Shown piece by piece: positions 7,652-17,181 of a DNA stretch of 45,654 nucleotides. Position numbers and translations under genes: made by a program. Source of the stretch: an uncultured Desulfovibrio sp. GTDB taxonomy: Bacteria > Desulfobacterota > Desulfovibrionia > Desulfovibrionales > Desulfovibrionaceae. The notes under the pieces are model-generated. The model was not told the DNA's origin, made no database searches, and saw only the letters and a list, made by a program, of their open reading frames with translations. Positions within the stretch are counted from its first letter, which is position 1. Each line of letters starts with the position of its first letter. The DNA is taken from NCBI RefSeq assembly GCF_944324935.1, contig NZ_CALUYG010000022.1:1-45654 (forward strand). The letters run 5' to 3'.

Positions 7652-7799
7652 AACACGTCTCCAATTGGCGGCAAGGCCACGCCTTGCAAGCCCGAATTTG
7701 CTTGCCGCGATCCCGGCCGGAAATCCGGGCCAGTGGGCTGCTCCTCCCCCAGGATGGGGCGGCAGGAACAGAAACCTTTATCCATCTTTTGTTCGACTG

Positions 7800-8594
7800 T
7801 CAACTACCAATGGTCTGCCGGTTGAGACCACGATCCGAAATGCTCAGGATGCGCGGTCCGTCATGCGTGATGGCGACACTGTGCTCAAAATGCGCAGCCC
7901 ATTTGCCGTCACGGGTCACCGCAGTCCAGTCGTCATCCAGAATGTCCACTTCATAGGTACCGATGGTCACCATGGGTTCAATGGCGATCACCATGCCGTT
8001 CTGGAGGGTAAGTCCCCGCATGCCCGGCTTGAAGTTGGGCACTTCCGGTTTTTCGTGCATCTTCGCGCCGACCCCGTGGCCGACGAAACGACGCACCACA
8101 TTGAAGCCGGCCGCCTCGACATAGGCCTGGACAGCCGCGCCGATGGCATAGACATCGTTGCCCGCGCGGGCCTGCTCGATGCCCACATAGAGGCTTTCCT
8201 CAGTAACCTGCATGAGGCGGTGGGCTTCGGGGCTCACCTGGCCGACAGGGAACGTGCGGGCGGCATCGCCCACAAAGCCCTCGTACACCACGCCCATATC
8301 CACGCTCACGATGTCGCCTTCCTCAAGCAGCCGCGGGGAGGGGAATCCGTGAACAACCTGCTCATTGACGGAACAGCAGGTGGCATAGGGGTAGCCGCAG
8401 TAACCGAGAAAGGCCGGCTTCACCTTGTAGCTCGCGCACATGTCGCGCGCGATCTCCTCAAAGCGCATGGTCGGCACCCCGGGAGCAACAGCATCCCCGA
8501 TGGCGTCAAGAATATTGGCAACCATGCGGTTCGCCTCGCGAAGGCAGGCGATTTCACGGTCATTCTTGATGAATGCGCCCTGGTATTTCTTCAT
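7800..8594 (-). CDS. map: Methionine aminopeptidase, type I
   Basis: Removes the initiator methionine from nascent proteins. The 264-aa product has the five metal ligands of the pita-bread fold in order: Asp in VSVDMGV, Asp in VGDAARTF, His in VGHGVGAKMHE, Glu in IAIEPMV and Glu in AHFEHSVAI. A cysteine-containing KVKPAFLGYCGYPYATC segment precedes the first ligand as in the family. It follows secY by 15 bases; no adk or infA gene lies here, unlike the E. coli or B. subtilis arrangement. Confidence 0.96.
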   Translation of the reverse strand: MKKYQGAFIKNDREIACLREANRMVANILDAIGDAVAPGVPTMRFEEIARDMCASYKVKPAFLGYCGYPYATCCSVNEQVVHGFPSPRLLEEGDIVSVDMGVVYEGFVGDAARTFPVGQVSPEAHRLMQVTEESLYVGIEQARAGNDVYAIGAAVQAYVEAAGFNVVRRFVGHGVGAKMHEKPEVPNFKPGMRGLTLQNGMVIAIEPMVTIGTYEVDILDDDWTAVTRDGKWAAHFEHSVAITHDGPRILSISDRGLNRQTIGS

Positions 8595-8609
8595 GAAACT
8601 ATCCTTGGC

Positions 8610-9923
8610 CTACAGTCTTCCGGCCTTGCGAGCCTTGTTCATGAGGCCCTGGTATTGCGTGGAGATCATATGCGACTCGATCTGATTACGGAAGTCCATA
8701 GCCACGCCCACAAGGATGAGCAGGCTGGTGCCGCCAAAGTAGAACGGCACGTTGAACCAGCTGTACATGAGCATGGGCAGGACAGACACGATGGAGATAT
8801 ACACGCCGCCCGAAAGGGTGAGACGCGAAAGCACCGTATCGATGTATTCCTGCGTCTTCTCACCGGGACGGATGCCCGGGATGAAGCCACCGTTCTTCTT
8901 CAGGTTCTCGGCCATGTCCTTGGGATCAAAGATGATGGCCGTATAGAAGTAGCAGAAGAAGAAGATCAGGGCCACATAGATGACGTTGTACATGATCGTG
9001 TGCGGCGCAAAGAAGTCGGCGACACGCTTGACATATTCATTGGTGGCGAACTGTCCGACCGTTGCCGGGAACAGGAGCAGCGACGAGGCGAAGATGGGCG
9101 GGATGACGCCGGCCGTGTTGAGGCGCAACGGCAGATGTGTATTCTGCCCGCCGAACATCTTGCGGCCTATCTGACGCTTGGCGTAGCTCACCGGTATGCG
9201 GCGCTGCGCGGTCTCGATGAAGACGATGGCCGCCAGCACCACCGCCATGAGCAGCACCACGGCTACCGCCACGAAGATGGACATGCTCCCCGAACTGATC
9301 AGCTCGATGGACTGTATGATCCCGCGCGGTATGCCCACGACGATGCCACAGAAGATGATCAGCGAGATGCCGTTGCCGATGCCGCGCTCGGTGATCTGTT
9401 CGCCGAACCACATGACCAGCATGGAACCAGTGGTGAAGGTCACCATCGTCAACATGCGGAACTGCCAGCCCGGATCCAGAACGATGGACGAACCGGTAGG
9501 ACTGCGCATGGCTTCAAGCCCCACGGCGATGCCCAGGCCCTGCACAAGGGTGATGAGCACCGTGAGGTAGCGGGTATACTGCGTGATCTTGCGCCTGCCG
9601 GCCTGCCCTTCTTCCTTGGCCATGCGCTTGATGTCAGGGCTGACCACCTGCAGGAGCTGCATGATGATCGACGCCGAGATATACGGCATGACGCCCAGGG
9701 CAAACACCGACACGTTGGACAGCGCACCGCCCGAAAACATGTCGAACATGCCGAAAAGCGTTCCCTGCATGCTGTCGATATAGGCCTTGAGGGCTTCGGT
9801 GTTGACGCCGGGCACCGGCACATGAACGCCGATGCGGTAGCAACACAGAAGCAGGAACGTCCAGCCGAGACGTTTGACGAGCGAACGCTGCCCGTCCATG
9901 TTGTTCACGGTTCCAGATGCCAT
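8610..9923 (-). CDS. secY: Protein translocase subunit SecY
   Basis: The channel of the Sec translocon, embedded in the inner membrane. The 437-aa product has ten predicted membrane segments and the family hallmarks: a GVHVPVPGVN start of the first loop/plug, FSGGALSNVSVFALGVMPYISASI, LVMWFGEQITERGIGNGISLII and GLMNKARKAGRL at the C-terminus. The start is placed at MASGTVNN (9923); the open frame continues to 9953 but adds residues (MCGSKKNEYC) atypical of SecY. It lies between rplO and map. Confidence 0.96.
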   Translation of the reverse strand: MASGTVNNMDGQRSLVKRLGWTFLLLCCYRIGVHVPVPGVNTEALKAYIDSMQGTLFGMFDMFSGGALSNVSVFALGVMPYISASIIMQLLQVVSPDIKRMAKEEGQAGRRKITQYTRYLTVLITLVQGLGIAVGLEAMRSPTGSSIVLDPGWQFRMLTMVTFTTGSMLVMWFGEQITERGIGNGISLIIFCGIVVGIPRGIIQSIELISSGSMSIFVAVAVVLLMAVVLAAIVFIETAQRRIPVSYAKRQIGRKMFGGQNTHLPLRLNTAGVIPPIFASSLLLFPATVGQFATNEYVKRVADFFAPHTIMYNVIYVALIFFFCYFYTAIIFDPKDMAENLKKNGGFIPGIRPGEKTQEYIDTVLSRLTLSGGVYISIVSVLPMLMYSWFNVPFYFGGTSLLILVGVAMDFRNQIESHMISTQYQGLMNKARKAGRL

Positions 9924-10019
9924 GCAATACTCGTTCTTTTTGCTCCCGCACACGGCACACGCCTGCCGCCGGCCTCACGGTACGGCGGCACGGCACATGC
10001 CTGCGGTCGGACTGGTTAC

Positions 10020-10484
10020 TTAGTTGCTCGCCGGGGCCGCTTCAAGCTCGCTGACTTCGCCTCCGGCGTTGCGGATCTTTTCCGCGGCGGCCTGGCTGAA
10101 CTTGTGCGCCTGCACCTTGACGGCCACGCAGACTTCGCCACGGGAGAGCACCTTCACAGGCGCGCCCATGCGGGCGAGGCCGCGGGCGTAGATGTCGTCA
10201 AGCGTGATCTCGCTCTTGCCGGCAAAGGCTTCCAGCAGGCGGTCAAGGTTGATGACGTCATACGTCACCTTGAACAGGAAGTTCTTGAAGCCGTGCTTGG
10301 GAAGACGACGCTGCAAGGGCATCTGACCGCCTTCGAAACCGGGGCGGACACCGCCGCCGGCACGGGCATTCTGCCCCTTGTGGCCCTTGCCCGCGGTGCA
10401 GCCAAGGCCGGAACCGGCGCCACGGCCGACGCGACGGCGGGTTTTGCGCTCTTCCGGGAAGGGAAAGAGATTGTGCAACTGCAT
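10020..10484 (-). CDS. rplO: 50S ribosomal protein L15
   Basis: L15 helps late 50S assembly. The 154-aa protein starts MQLHNLFPFPEERKTRRRVG and has the glycine-rich RGAGSGLGCTAGKGHKGQNARAG arm (in two parts) that threads through 23S rRNA, then the GFEGGQMPLQRRLPKHGF motif. It follows rpmD by 25 bases and precedes secY by a 96-base gap in which nothing else is visible. Confidence 0.97.
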   Translation of the reverse strand: MQLHNLFPFPEERKTRRRVGRGAGSGLGCTAGKGHKGQNARAGGGVRPGFEGGQMPLQRRLPKHGFKNFLFKVTYDVINLDRLLEAFAGKSEITLDDIYARGLARMGAPVKVLSRGEVCVAVKVQAHKFSQAAAEKIRNAGGEVSELEAAPASN

Positions 10485-10509
10485 GATCTATACTCCTCCG
10501 GCGCCGCGG

Positions 10510-10686
10510 TTAGTCGACCACAGCCACCAGGTGCGAAACTTTGGAGATGATGCCCCGGATAGCCGGGGTGTCCTGGAACGTCCTGACCTTTTCGCGACGC
10601 TTGAGGCCAAGGGAATCCAACAGCTTGCGCTGCGCAGGGGTGCTGCCGATGCGCGAACGCACGAGTTTGACCTTGATTTCCGCCAT
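10510..10686 (-). CDS. rpmD: 50S ribosomal protein L30
   Basis: A 58-aa protein beginning MAEIKVKLVRSRIGSTPAQR, with LLDSLGLKRREKVRTFQDTP (near residues 22-42) and ending SHLVAVVD. This is the full bacterial L30 pattern. The gene is below usual ORF cut-offs. It begins 2 bases after the rpsE stop, so coupling is likely. Confidence 0.96.
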   Translation of the reverse strand: MAEIKVKLVRSRIGSTPAQRKLLDSLGLKRREKVRTFQDTPAIRGIISKVSHLVAVVD

Positions 10687-10688
10687 GA

Positions 10689-11198
10689 CTACTTCCTCGG
10701 GGCTTCCAGCTTCTTGCCGCGCAGCTCGGAGACTTCGTCAGCGCTCCGCAGGGAGACAAGGCCCTGCATGGTGGCCCGCAGCACGTTGTGAGGGTTGTTG
10801 GTGCCGATGGCCTTGGCGAGCACGTCGCGCACGCCCACGGCTTCCATGACGGCGCGGACGGCGCCGCCGGCGATGATGCCGGTACCTTCGGAGGCGGGCT
10901 TGAGCATGACGCGGCCGGCGCCAAAGCGGGCCAGCACTTCATACGGCAGCGTCCCGTCCACCAGCGGGATCTGTACGCGGCTCTTGCGGGCGCGCTCGGT
11001 GGCCTTGCGCAGAGCTTCAGGCACTTCCTGCGCCTTGCCCAGGCCAAAGCCCACGCCGCCCTTGCCGTCGCCGACGACCACAAGCGCGCTGAAGCTGAAA
11101 CGGCGACCGCCCTTGACGACCTTGGCCACGCGATTCAGGGCAACGATCTTTTCGATTTCACCCAGTTCGTTCATCGGGGTTTCGGTATTTTCACGCAT
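10689..11198 (-). CDS. rpsE: 30S ribosomal protein S5
   Basis: S5 sits at the mRNA entry and affects decoding fidelity. The 169-aa protein has the double-stranded RNA-binding domain with [19 protein letters not shown] and the C-terminal domain with [21 protein letters not shown]. The start at 11198 is chosen because GGAG lies eight bases upstream; a second in-frame ATG eight codons on would give the shorter form seen in some species. The start is 1 base beyond the rplR stop. Confidence 0.96.
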   Translation of the reverse strand: MRENTETPMNELGEIEKIVALNRVAKVVKGGRRFSFSALVVVGDGKGGVGFGLGKAQEVPEALRKATERARKSRVQIPLVDGTLPYEVLARFGAGRVMLKPASEGTGIIAGGAVRAVMEAVGVRDVLAKAIGTNNPHNVLRATMQGLVSLRSADEVSELRGKKLEAPRK

Positions 11199-11199
11199 A

Positions 11200-11559
11200 T
11201 TAGAACTCCAGGCCGCCTTCGCGCGCGCCGTCTGCCACGGCTTTCACGCGGCCGTGGTAAAGGTAACCGTTGCGATCGAACACCACCTGGCTGATATTCT
11301 TTTCCTTGGCCAGACGGGCGATCTCCTTGCCGACCTTGGTGGCGCCTTCAAGATTGCAGTGCACGCCGGCTTCGGTCTTGGCAAGCTGCAGGGTGGAGGC
11401 GGAAACAAGGGTCGCGCCTTCGATGTCGTTCACGATCTGCGCATAGATGTGCATATTGGAACGGTAGACCACCAGACGCGGACGGTCCGGGGTGCCGTTG
11501 ACCTTCTTGCGGATGCGGATCTTGCGGCGCTGACGGGATTCATTCTTGGAAAGTTTCAT
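11200..11559 (-). CDS. rplR: 50S ribosomal protein L18
   Basis: L18 binds 5S rRNA with L5 and L25-type proteins in the central protuberance. The 119-aa product has a basic N-terminal tail ([20 protein letters not shown]), [14 protein letters not shown] and the C-terminal [20 protein letters not shown] signature. Normal length and setting between rplF and rpsE. Confidence 0.97.
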   Translation of the reverse strand: MKLSKNESRQRRKIRIRKKVNGTPDRPRLVVYRSNMHIYAQIVNDIEGATLVSASTLQLAKTEAGVHCNLEGATKVGKEIARLAKEKNISQVVFDRNGYLYHGRVKAVADGAREGGLEF

Positions 11560-11572
11560 GTGCGCCCCCTAC

Positions 11573-12112
11573 CTACTTCTTGCCGCCGGACTTACCGACC
11601 TTGCGGCGGATGATCTCGGTGGTGTACTTGATGCCCTTGCCCTTGTAGGGTTCAGGCTTGCGGATGCGGCGAATCTTGGCCGCCATTTCGCCCACGAGTT
11701 CCTTGTTGATGCCGGTGAGCGTCAGCACCTGACCTTCGGCGCTGGCCTTGATGCCCTCGGGCAGCTCCACGATGACCGGGTGGGAATAGCCCACGGAGAG
11801 TTCGACCATATTGCCCTTGACGGCCACACGATAGCCGACGCCCACGACTTCAAGGGACTTGGAGAAGCCCTTGGTGACGCCTTCGATGCAGTTGGCAAGA
11901 AGGGTGCGGCGCAGGCCGTGCTGGGCGCGGCACTGGCGGGTCTCCTCGCGGCGGGTGATGACCACATGCCCGTCGGCGAGTTCATAGTTGAGCAGGCTGC
12001 ACACAGGGGTGCTGACGGCGCCCTTGGGTCCCTTCACTTCCACAACATCCGTGCCGATCTTCACTTCAACGCCGTTCGGCACGGCAATAGGCTGTTTTCC
12101 AATACGAGACAT
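11573..12112 (-). CDS. rplF: 50S ribosomal protein L6
   Basis: L6 lies at the base of the L7/L12 stalk, near the GTPase centre. The 179-aa protein starts [20 protein letters not shown] and ends in the family signature [28 protein letters not shown]. The start at 12112 follows this conserved N-terminus; the open frame extends to 12166 inside rpsH. Two cysteines (TPVCSLL, RQCRAQ) are unremarkable. Confidence 0.97.
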   Translation of the reverse strand: MSRIGKQPIAVPNGVEVKIGTDVVEVKGPKGAVSTPVCSLLNYELADGHVVITRREETRQCRAQHGLRRTLLANCIEGVTKGFSKSLEVVGVGYRVAVKGNMVELSVGYSHPVIVELPEGIKASAEGQVLTLTGINKELVGEMAAKIRRIRKPEPYKGKGIKYTTEIIRRKVGKSGGKK

Positions 12113-12122
12113 GGTGCACCGC

Positions 12123-12503
12123 CTACCAGATTTCACACAGAAGTTCGCCGCCCACCTTCTTTTCATGGGCGGTCATGCCGTCCAGCACGCCGCTGGACGT
12201 GGACAGAATGCAAATGCCGAGGCCGTTCTGCACCTTGGGGATGTGATGGGCGCCCACGTACACGCGACGGCCGGGGGTGCTCACACGCTTGAGGCCGGAA
12301 ATGGCGGCCTTCCCCTTGAGGTACTTCAGGGTGATGGTGATGTTCCGCTCATCCATGGCCACGTCTTCGACGTAACCTTCCCGCTTGAGGATGTCGGCAA
12401 GCGCCACTTTCATCTTCGAGCGCGGCACATTCACTTCCTTGTGCAGGGCCAAATGTGCGTTGCGGATACGGGTCAGCATATCCGCAATAGGATCTGTCAT
12501 CAT
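12123..12503 (-). CDS. rpsH: 30S ribosomal protein S8
   Basis: S8 is a primary 16S rRNA binder and, in E. coli, the autogenous repressor of the spc operon. The 126-aa product starts MTDPIADMLTRIRNAHLALH (after an initial Met) and ends GLGICILSTSSGVLDGMTAH plus a variable tail. It is separated from rpsN by 183 bases containing a terminator-like hairpin and a candidate promoter, an unusual break in a cluster that is otherwise tightly packed. Confidence 0.97.
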   Translation of the reverse strand: MMTDPIADMLTRIRNAHLALHKEVNVPRSKMKVALADILKREGYVEDVAMDERNITITLKYLKGKAAISGLKRVSTPGRRVYVGAHHIPKVQNGLGICILSTSSGVLDGMTAHEKKVGGELLCEIW

Positions 12504-12578
12504 CGATAGCTCCTGACTACATGTTTTGCACGCGGGGTTGTCGGCCCCATGCCGATACTTCCCGACGTGAATCTGTCG

Positions 12579-12607
12579 TCTTTACCCCATGAATGCGTAA
12601 ATTGCAA
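12579..12607 (-). promoter_or_regulatory. Candidate internal promoter ahead of rpsH
   Basis: On the minus strand TTGCAA (12607-12602), a 17-bp spacer and TAAAGA (12584-12579) lie downstream of the hairpin and 76 bases before the rpsH start. The boxes are moderate matches; its position after a terminator makes it attractive. Confidence 0.4.
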
Positions 12608-12633
12608 GTCCCGCGGGCAGGAACGACGCCAGC

Positions 12634-12664
12634 AAAAAGGGGACGGACACCAGTCCGTCCCCTT
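12634..12664 (-). terminator. Terminator-like hairpin inside the spc operon
   Basis: A perfect 12-bp stem (12637-12648 with 12653-12664) and a 4-nt loop, followed on the minus strand by TTTTT. It would stop or attenuate transcription between rpsN and rpsH. Confidence 0.75.
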
Positions 12665-12686
12665 GCCGTCAATACGGGCGATATGC

Positions 12687-12872
12687 TTACCAGCTCGACT
12701 TGCGTACGCCGGGAAGCTCACCGCGAAGGGCCATGTTGCGGAAGCAGATACGGCAGATCCCGAACTGGCGCATGAAGGCGCGCGGACGTCCGCAGATGGG
12801 GCAGCGGTTGTAGGCGCGAGAGCTGAACTTGGGCTTGCGCCGGGCTTTGACTTCAAGAGAGGTGCGCGACAT
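12687..12872 (-). CDS. rpsN: 30S ribosomal protein S14, zinc type (Z)
   Basis: The short 61-aa zinc form of S14: [20 protein letters not shown], then Cys-x2-Cys (CPICGRP) and a second Cys-x2-Cys (GICRICFR) twelve residues later, ending [14 protein letters not shown]14 joins the 30S head late in assembly. The ~101-aa zinc-free form is the alternative in other bacteria. It starts 9 bases after the rplE stop. Confidence 0.97.
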   Translation of the reverse strand: MSRTSLEVKARRKPKFSSRAYNRCPICGRPRAFMRQFGICRICFRNMALRGELPGVRKSSW

Positions 12873-12881
12873 AGCTTACTC

Positions 12882-13421
12882 CTACTTGCGAAAGGGCATG
12901 CCCAGCTGATCGAGGAGGAACTTGCCTTCCTTGTCGGTGCTGGCGGTGGTCACAATGGTGATGTTCATGCCCTTGGGATTTTCCACACGATCCACTTCCA
13001 GTTCGGGGAAGATGGTGTGCTCCTTGATGCCGAGGGTGAAGTTGCCGCGACCGTCGAAGCCACGATCCGGGATGCCGCGGAAGTCGCGCACGCGGGGCAG
13101 GGCAAAGTTCATCAGCTTGTCCAGAAAGTCCCACATGCGATCCTTGCGCAGGGTGACGCGAGCACCGATGGGCATGCCTTCACGCAGCTTGAAGGAAGCG
13201 ATGGACTTCTTGGCGCGCGTCACCACGGCCTTCTGTCCGGCAATGGCGGTCAGTTCGGCCACGGCCTCTTCCATCAGCTTGTTGTTCTGGCTGGCGGCGC
13301 CCAGACCGATATTCAGAGAGATTTTCTGAACCCCGGGCAGTTGCATGGGGGAGCTGTAATTGAACTCCTTCTGCAGTACCGGAATCACCTTCTCCCGATA
13401 AATCTTTTCAAGGCGGGTCAT
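12882..13421 (-). CDS. rplE: 50S ribosomal protein L5
   Basis: L5 binds 5S rRNA and contacts P-site tRNA and S13. The 179-aa protein starts [20 protein letters not shown] and keeps the family blocks [47 protein letters not shown] and [17 protein letters not shown]. Usual length. Confidence 0.97.
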   Translation of the reverse strand: MTRLEKIYREKVIPVLQKEFNYSSPMQLPGVQKISLNIGLGAASQNNKLMEEAVAELTAIAGQKAVVTRAKKSIASFKLREGMPIGARVTLRKDRMWDFLDKLMNFALPRVRDFRGIPDRGFDGRGNFTLGIKEHTIFPELEVDRVENPKGMNITIVTTASTDKEGKFLLDQLGMPFRK

Positions 13422-13430
13422 CGTATCACC

Positions 13431-13763
13431 TTATTCCATGACTTCGTTGCACTCTTTGCAGAAGCGCACTTTCTTGGTTTTGCCCTCGGACTCAATGTAC
13501 TTGTAGCCCACGCGGGTCGGCTTGGCGCACGCCGAGCAGACAACCATCACATTGGAGACGTGGATGGGCATCTCCTTCTCCACGATGCCGCCGGGCTGCT
13601 GCGCGTAGGGGTTGGGGCGCATGTGGCGCTTGGCCATATTCACCTTTTCCACCAGCACACGATCCTTCTTCTTGAGGATCTTCAGCACCTTGCCGACCTT
13701 GCCCTTGTCCTTGCCGGTGATGACCATCACCTTGTCGTCCTTGCGGATGCGATACGCTTTCAT
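13431..13763 (-). CDS. rplX: 50S ribosomal protein L24 with zinc ribbon
   Basis: L24 is an assembly-initiator protein at the exit tunnel. The 110-aa product has the KOW motif ([20 protein letters not shown]) and, unlike E. coli L24, two Cys-x2-Cys pairs (VCSACAK and FCKECNE) that would form a zinc ribbon. Two ATGs are possible: the upstream one (13769) directly abuts GGAG with no spacer, so the second (13763), seven bases from GGAG, is the likely start. Confidence 0.96.
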   Translation of the reverse strand: MKAYRIRKDDKVMVITGKDKGKVGKVLKILKKKDRVLVEKVNMAKRHMRPNPYAQQPGGIVEKEMPIHVSNVMVVCSACAKPTRVGYKYIESEGKTKKVRFCKECNEVME

Positions 13764-13772
13764 AGTCATCTC

Positions 13773-14141
13773 CTACAGCACTTCCGGAGCAAGGGAAATG
13801 ATCTTCATGAAGTTGGCGGCGCGCAGCTCGCGGGCCACGGGGCCGAAGATGCGGGTCCCCACGGGTTCGCCCTGGTTGGAGAGCAGCACGGCGGCGTTGC
13901 CGTCGAACTTGATGTAGCTGCCGTCCATACGACGCACTTCCTTGGCGGTGCGCACGATGACGGCCTTCATCACGTCACCCTTCTTGACCTTGCTGTGAGG
14001 CATGGCTTCCTTGACGGACACCACGATGATGTCGCCCACGGAAGCGTAACGACGGTGAGAACCGCCGAGCACCTTGATGCAGGCCACCTTTTTGGCGCCG
14101 GAGTTGTCGGCAACCTGAAGCGTAGATTCTACCTGGATCAT
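13773..14141 (-). CDS. rplN: 50S ribosomal protein L14
   Basis: L14 forms an intersubunit bridge and is a docking site for silencing factor RsfS. The 122-aa product starts [20 protein letters not shown] and contains [20 protein letters not shown] and [20 protein letters not shown], all typical. Adjacent to rpsQ and rplX. Confidence 0.98.
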   Translation of the reverse strand: MIQVESTLQVADNSGAKKVACIKVLGGSHRRYASVGDIIVVSVKEAMPHSKVKKGDVMKAVIVRTAKEVRRMDGSYIKFDGNAAVLLSNQGEPVGTRIFGPVARELRAANFMKIISLAPEVL

Positions 14142-14152
14142 GGCGATTACCC

Positions 14153-14416
14153 TTACACAGCCTTTTCAATGATGGAGACCAGATGCCAGCGCTTGTTGCG
14201 CGACATGGGACGGAACTCCACGATTTTGACCTTGTCACCCATACCGCATTCGTTCATGGGATCATGAGCCGTGAACTTCTTGCGGCGCCTCACATACTTC
14301 TTGAGCAGAGGATGCTTCACCAGCGTTTCAACGCGCACGACAATGGTCTTGTCGTTCTTGTCGCTGACCACGATGCCGGTAAGCGTTCTGCCCTTGCGAT
14401 CTTCCAGAGCTTGCAT
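14153..14416 (-). CDS. rpsQ: 30S ribosomal protein S17
   Basis: A primary 16S rRNA binder with an OB fold. The 87-aa protein contains [20 protein letters not shown], the [13 protein letters not shown] family block and [20 protein letters not shown], then a W-H-L-V tail. Normal length, between rpmC and rplN. Confidence 0.97.
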   Translation of the reverse strand: MQALEDRKGRTLTGIVVSDKNDKTIVVRVETLVKHPLLKKYVRRRKKFTAHDPMNECGMGDKVKIVEFRPMSRNKRWHLVSIIEKAV

Positions 14417-14427
14417 GGTTCAGCCCT

Positions 14428-14649
14428 CTAGTCCTTTTCGTTCAGTACGGTGGAAATGCGCGCCACCAGACGGCGGGTCGCCTTGAGCTCGGAGGTCTTT
14501 TCAAGCTGCGCGGTGGCATGCTTGAAACGAGCCGTCATCAGAGCCTCGCGCTCTTCGGCCAGCTTGGAACGCAGTTCCTCGGCGCTCAGCTTGCGCAGAT
14601 CGGCAGCCTTGAGCGTGTTGGCCTTCTTATCGGTCTTCTTGGCAGCCAT
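14428..14649 (-). CDS. rpmC: 50S ribosomal protein L29
   Basis: L29 sits at the tunnel exit and helps dock trigger factor and SRP. The 73-aa product has the two-helix hairpin core (LKAADLRKLSAEELRSKLAE and RFKHATAQLEKTSELKATRR). About a dozen lysine-rich residues at the N-terminus ([12 protein letters not shown]) extend it beyond the E. coli length. Its first base overlaps the last base of the rplP stop. Confidence 0.95.
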   Translation of the reverse strand: MAAKKTDKKANTLKAADLRKLSAEELRSKLAEEREALMTARFKHATAQLEKTSELKATRRLVARISTVLNEKD

Positions 14650-15062
14650 TACAGCCCCTCCCTCACCACAATAATGGTCTTCACGGGCAGTTTGTGGGCG
14701 GCGCGGGTCAGAGCCTCGCGGGCCAGCTCAAGGCTGACGCCCTTGATTTCATACAGGACGCGACCGGGCTTGACCGGCGCGCACCAGCCCACCGGAGCAC
14801 CCTTACCGGAACCCTGACGGGTTTCCAGAGGCTTGGCGGTCACGGGACGGTCGGGGAAGACGCGGATCCACACCTTGCCGCCACGCTTGATGTGACGCAT
14901 CATGGCAATACGGGCGGCTTCGATCTGCTGGCTGGAGAGCTGGCCGTGCTGCACGGCCTTGAGGCCGATATCGCCAAAGGCAATGGTGGCGCCACGGGAG
15001 GCGAGGCCGCGCAGACGACCCTTCTGCCATTTACGGAATTTTACTTTCTTGGGCGCGAGCAT
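14649..15062 (-). CDS. rplP: 50S ribosomal protein L16
   Basis: L16 lines the A-site of the large subunit. The 137-aa protein starts [20 protein letters not shown] and has [40 protein letters not shown], and MGKGKG-type loop here as [11 protein letters not shown]. It shares a one-base overlap with rpsC upstream and rpmC downstream, so the three are translationally coupled. Confidence 0.97.
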   Translation of the reverse strand: MLAPKKVKFRKWQKGRLRGLASRGATIAFGDIGLKAVQHGQLSSQQIEAARIAMMRHIKRGGKVWIRVFPDRPVTAKPLETRQGSGKGAPVGWCAPVKPGRVLYEIKGVSLELAREALTRAAHKLPVKTIIVVREGL

Positions 15063-15703
15063 TACTGATCAACCTCTTTGTCAAGGATTTCACCCTTGTA
15101 GATCCACACCTTGACGCCAATGATGCCGTAGGTGGTGCGCGCTTCGGCAAAGCCGTAGTCGATGTCGGCGCGCAGGGTCTGCAAGGGCACGCGGCCATCA
15201 CGATACCATTCGGTACGGGCGATCTCCGCACCGGCCAGACGGCCGGCGCAGGTCACCTTGATGCCTTCGCCGCCGAACTTGCGGGCCATGGTCACCGTGC
15301 GCTTCATGGCGCGGCGGAAGGCCACGCGGCGTTCCAGCTGCTGGGCGATGTTTTCGGCCACCAGCTGCGCCTCGATCTCGGGACGGCGGATCTCATTCAC
15401 TTCCAGCGAGAATTCGCGACCGAACTTGTGGCGCAGGTCGTTACGCAGCTTTTCGATCTCCACGCCCTTGCGGCCGATGACGATGCCGGGACGAGCCGTG
15501 GAAAGGATCAGGCGCACCTTGCCGCCGGCGCGTTCGATCTCGATCTTCGCCAGGCCCGCATGATAGAGGAGCTTCTTGACGAAGGCGCGAATCTTGCTGT
15601 CCTCGTAGACGAAGGCGGGGTATTCCTTCTTGCTGAACCAGCGGGACTGCCAGTTCTTGTTGTACCCAAGCCGGAAGCCAAACGGATGTACTTTCTGACC
15701 CAT
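15062..15703 (-). CDS. rpsC: 30S ribosomal protein S3
   Basis: S3 surrounds the mRNA entry with S4 and S5 and has mRNA helicase function. The 213-aa product starts [20 protein letters not shown], has a type II KH domain with the [16 protein letters not shown] segment (about 65-80) and the C-terminal domain with [20 protein letters not shown] and [16 protein letters not shown]. Usual length. Confidence 0.98.
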   Translation of the reverse strand: MGQKVHPFGFRLGYNKNWQSRWFSKKEYPAFVYEDSKIRAFVKKLLYHAGLAKIEIERAGGKVRLILSTARPGIVIGRKGVEIEKLRNDLRHKFGREFSLEVNEIRRPEIEAQLVAENIAQQLERRVAFRRAMKRTVTMARKFGGEGIKVTCAGRLAGAEIARTEWYRDGRVPLQTLRADIDYGFAEARTTYGIIGVKVWIYKGEILDKEVDQ

Positions 15704-15706
15704 AGC

Positions 15707-16045
15707 CTATTCCTGCCCTTCTGCGAGTATGACGGTAACGTGACTGGTACGCTTGTGAATCTTGGTGGCGCGACCCTGAGCGCGGGGCATGAAGCGCTTC
15801 CAGGTCGGGCCTTCGTTCACGATGACTTCCTTGACCACCATGGCGTCCACATTCACGCCGCCAAGCTGGGAGGCGTTGGCCAGCGCGCTCTTGAGCACGT
15901 TGAGCAGCACGCCCGCGGGCTTGTTGGGGGTGAAACGCAGGATGTTGAGCGCTTCCTCCACACCGCGGCCCTGTACGTTCTTGGCCACAAGACGGGTCTT
16001 GCGGGGCGACACCCGCTGGAACTTTGCGATAGCTTTCGATTCCAT
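15707..16045 (-). CDS. rplV: 50S ribosomal protein L22
   Basis: L22 lines the narrowest part of the exit tunnel. The 112-aa protein contains VSPRKTRLVAKNVQGRGVEE, ALNILRFTPNKPAGVLLNVL and the C-terminal hairpin signature FMPRAQGRATKIHKRTSHVT-VIL. It has the normal loop length. Set between rpsS and rpsC, 3 bases before the latter. Confidence 0.98.
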   Translation of the reverse strand: MESKAIAKFQRVSPRKTRLVAKNVQGRGVEEALNILRFTPNKPAGVLLNVLKSALANASQLGGVNVDAMVVKEVIVNEGPTWKRFMPRAQGRATKIHKRTSHVTVILAEGQE

Positions 16046-16054
16046 ATCCCTACC

Positions 16055-16339
16055 CTACTTCTTGCCGGCCTTGGCCTTTTTGTCGGCAGCATGACCGTGG
16101 AAGGTGCGGGTGGGCGAAAATTCGCCCAGCTTATGGCCCACCATGTTTTCGGTCACGAACACCGGCACGAACTTCTTGCCATTGTGCACCGCAAAGGTCA
16201 GCCCCACCATTTCGGGCAGGATGGTCGAGCGGCGCGACCAGGTCTTGACGACGCGGCGGTCATTGTTGGCCACGGCGGTTTCGACCTTCTTCATCAGATG
16301 GCCGTCAATGAACGGCCCTTTTTTCAGCGATCTGGGCAT
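16055..16339 (-). CDS. rpsS: 30S ribosomal protein S19
   Basis: S19 in the 30S head contacts S13 and A-site tRNA. The 94-aa product starts [20 protein letters not shown] and has [20 protein letters not shown] and [20 protein letters not shown], matching the family throughout. Confidence 0.98.
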   Translation of the reverse strand: MPRSLKKGPFIDGHLMKKVETAVANNDRRVVKTWSRRSTILPEMVGLTFAVHNGKKFVPVFVTENMVGHKLGEFSPTRTFHGHAADKKAKAGKK

Positions 16340-16348
16340 GTGCTACTC

Positions 16349-17179
16349 CTACTTCTGGCCGCGGCGCTTGATGATAAGACGCGAGGACGCCTTGTTGCGG
16401 TCGCGGGTCTTGAAGCCCTTGGCAGGCATACCCCAGGGCGACACGGGATGACGACCACCGGAGCTGCGGCCTTCGCCACCGCCCAGGGGATGGTCGATGG
16501 GGTTCATGGCCACGCCGCGCACCTTGGGACGGCGGCCGAGCCAGCGGTTACGACCGGCCTTGCCCAGCGAGATGTTCTCATGCTGGATGTTGCCCACCTG
16601 GCCCACGGTCGCCACGCAGGCGGCAAGCACCTTGCGCACTTCGCCGGAGGGCAGGCGCAGCAGGGCGTACTTGCCTTCCTTGGCGATGAGCTGGGCATAG
16701 GTCCCGGCGGCGCGGCAGAGCTGACCGCCCTTGCCGGGGTAGAGTTCCACGTTGTGGATGACCGTACCCACGGGGATGCGTGACATCTGCATGGCGTTGC
16801 CGGGCTTGATGTCCGCCCCTTCGCCGGCGATGATCACATCGCCCTGATTGAGCCCCACCGGCGCGATGATGTAGCGCTTTTCACCGTCGGCGTAATGCAG
16901 CAGGGCGATACGGGCGGTGCGGTTGGGGTCATATTCGATATGCGCCACAGTGGCCTGGATGCCGGTCTTGTTGCGCTTGAAATCGATGATGCGGTACAGA
17001 CGCTTGACGCCGCCGCCGCGACGGCGGCTGGTCACGCGGCCACGATTGTTGCGGCCGGCCTTCTTGGTCAGGCCCACGGTCAGCGACTTCTCCGGAGTGG
17101 AGCGGGTGATTTCCTCAAAATCGGAAACCGTCTGGAAACGGCGCCCCGCGGAGGTCGGTTTCAGCTTGCGGACAGCCAT
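16349..17179 (-). CDS. rplB: 50S ribosomal protein L2
   Basis: L2 supports subunit association and the peptidyl transferase centre. The 276-aa protein has an N-terminal OB-like domain, an SH3-like domain, and the C-terminal signature [20 protein letters not shown] with the conserved histidine implicated in peptidyl transfer (last residue of that segment). Usual length and place, just after rplW. Confidence 0.98.
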   Translation of the reverse strand: MAVRKLKPTSAGRRFQTVSDFEEITRSTPEKSLTVGLTKKAGRNNRGRVTSRRRGGGVKRLYRIIDFKRNKTGIQATVAHIEYDPNRTARIALLHYADGEKRYIIAPVGLNQGDVIIAGEGADIKPGNAMQMSRIPVGTVIHNVELYPGKGGQLCRAAGTYAQLIAKEGKYALLRLPSGEVRKVLAACVATVGQVGNIQHENISLGKAGRNRWLGRRPKVRGVAMNPIDHPLGGGEGRSSGGRHPVSPWGMPAKGFKTRDRNKASSRLIIKRRGQK

Positions 17180-17181
17180 GG

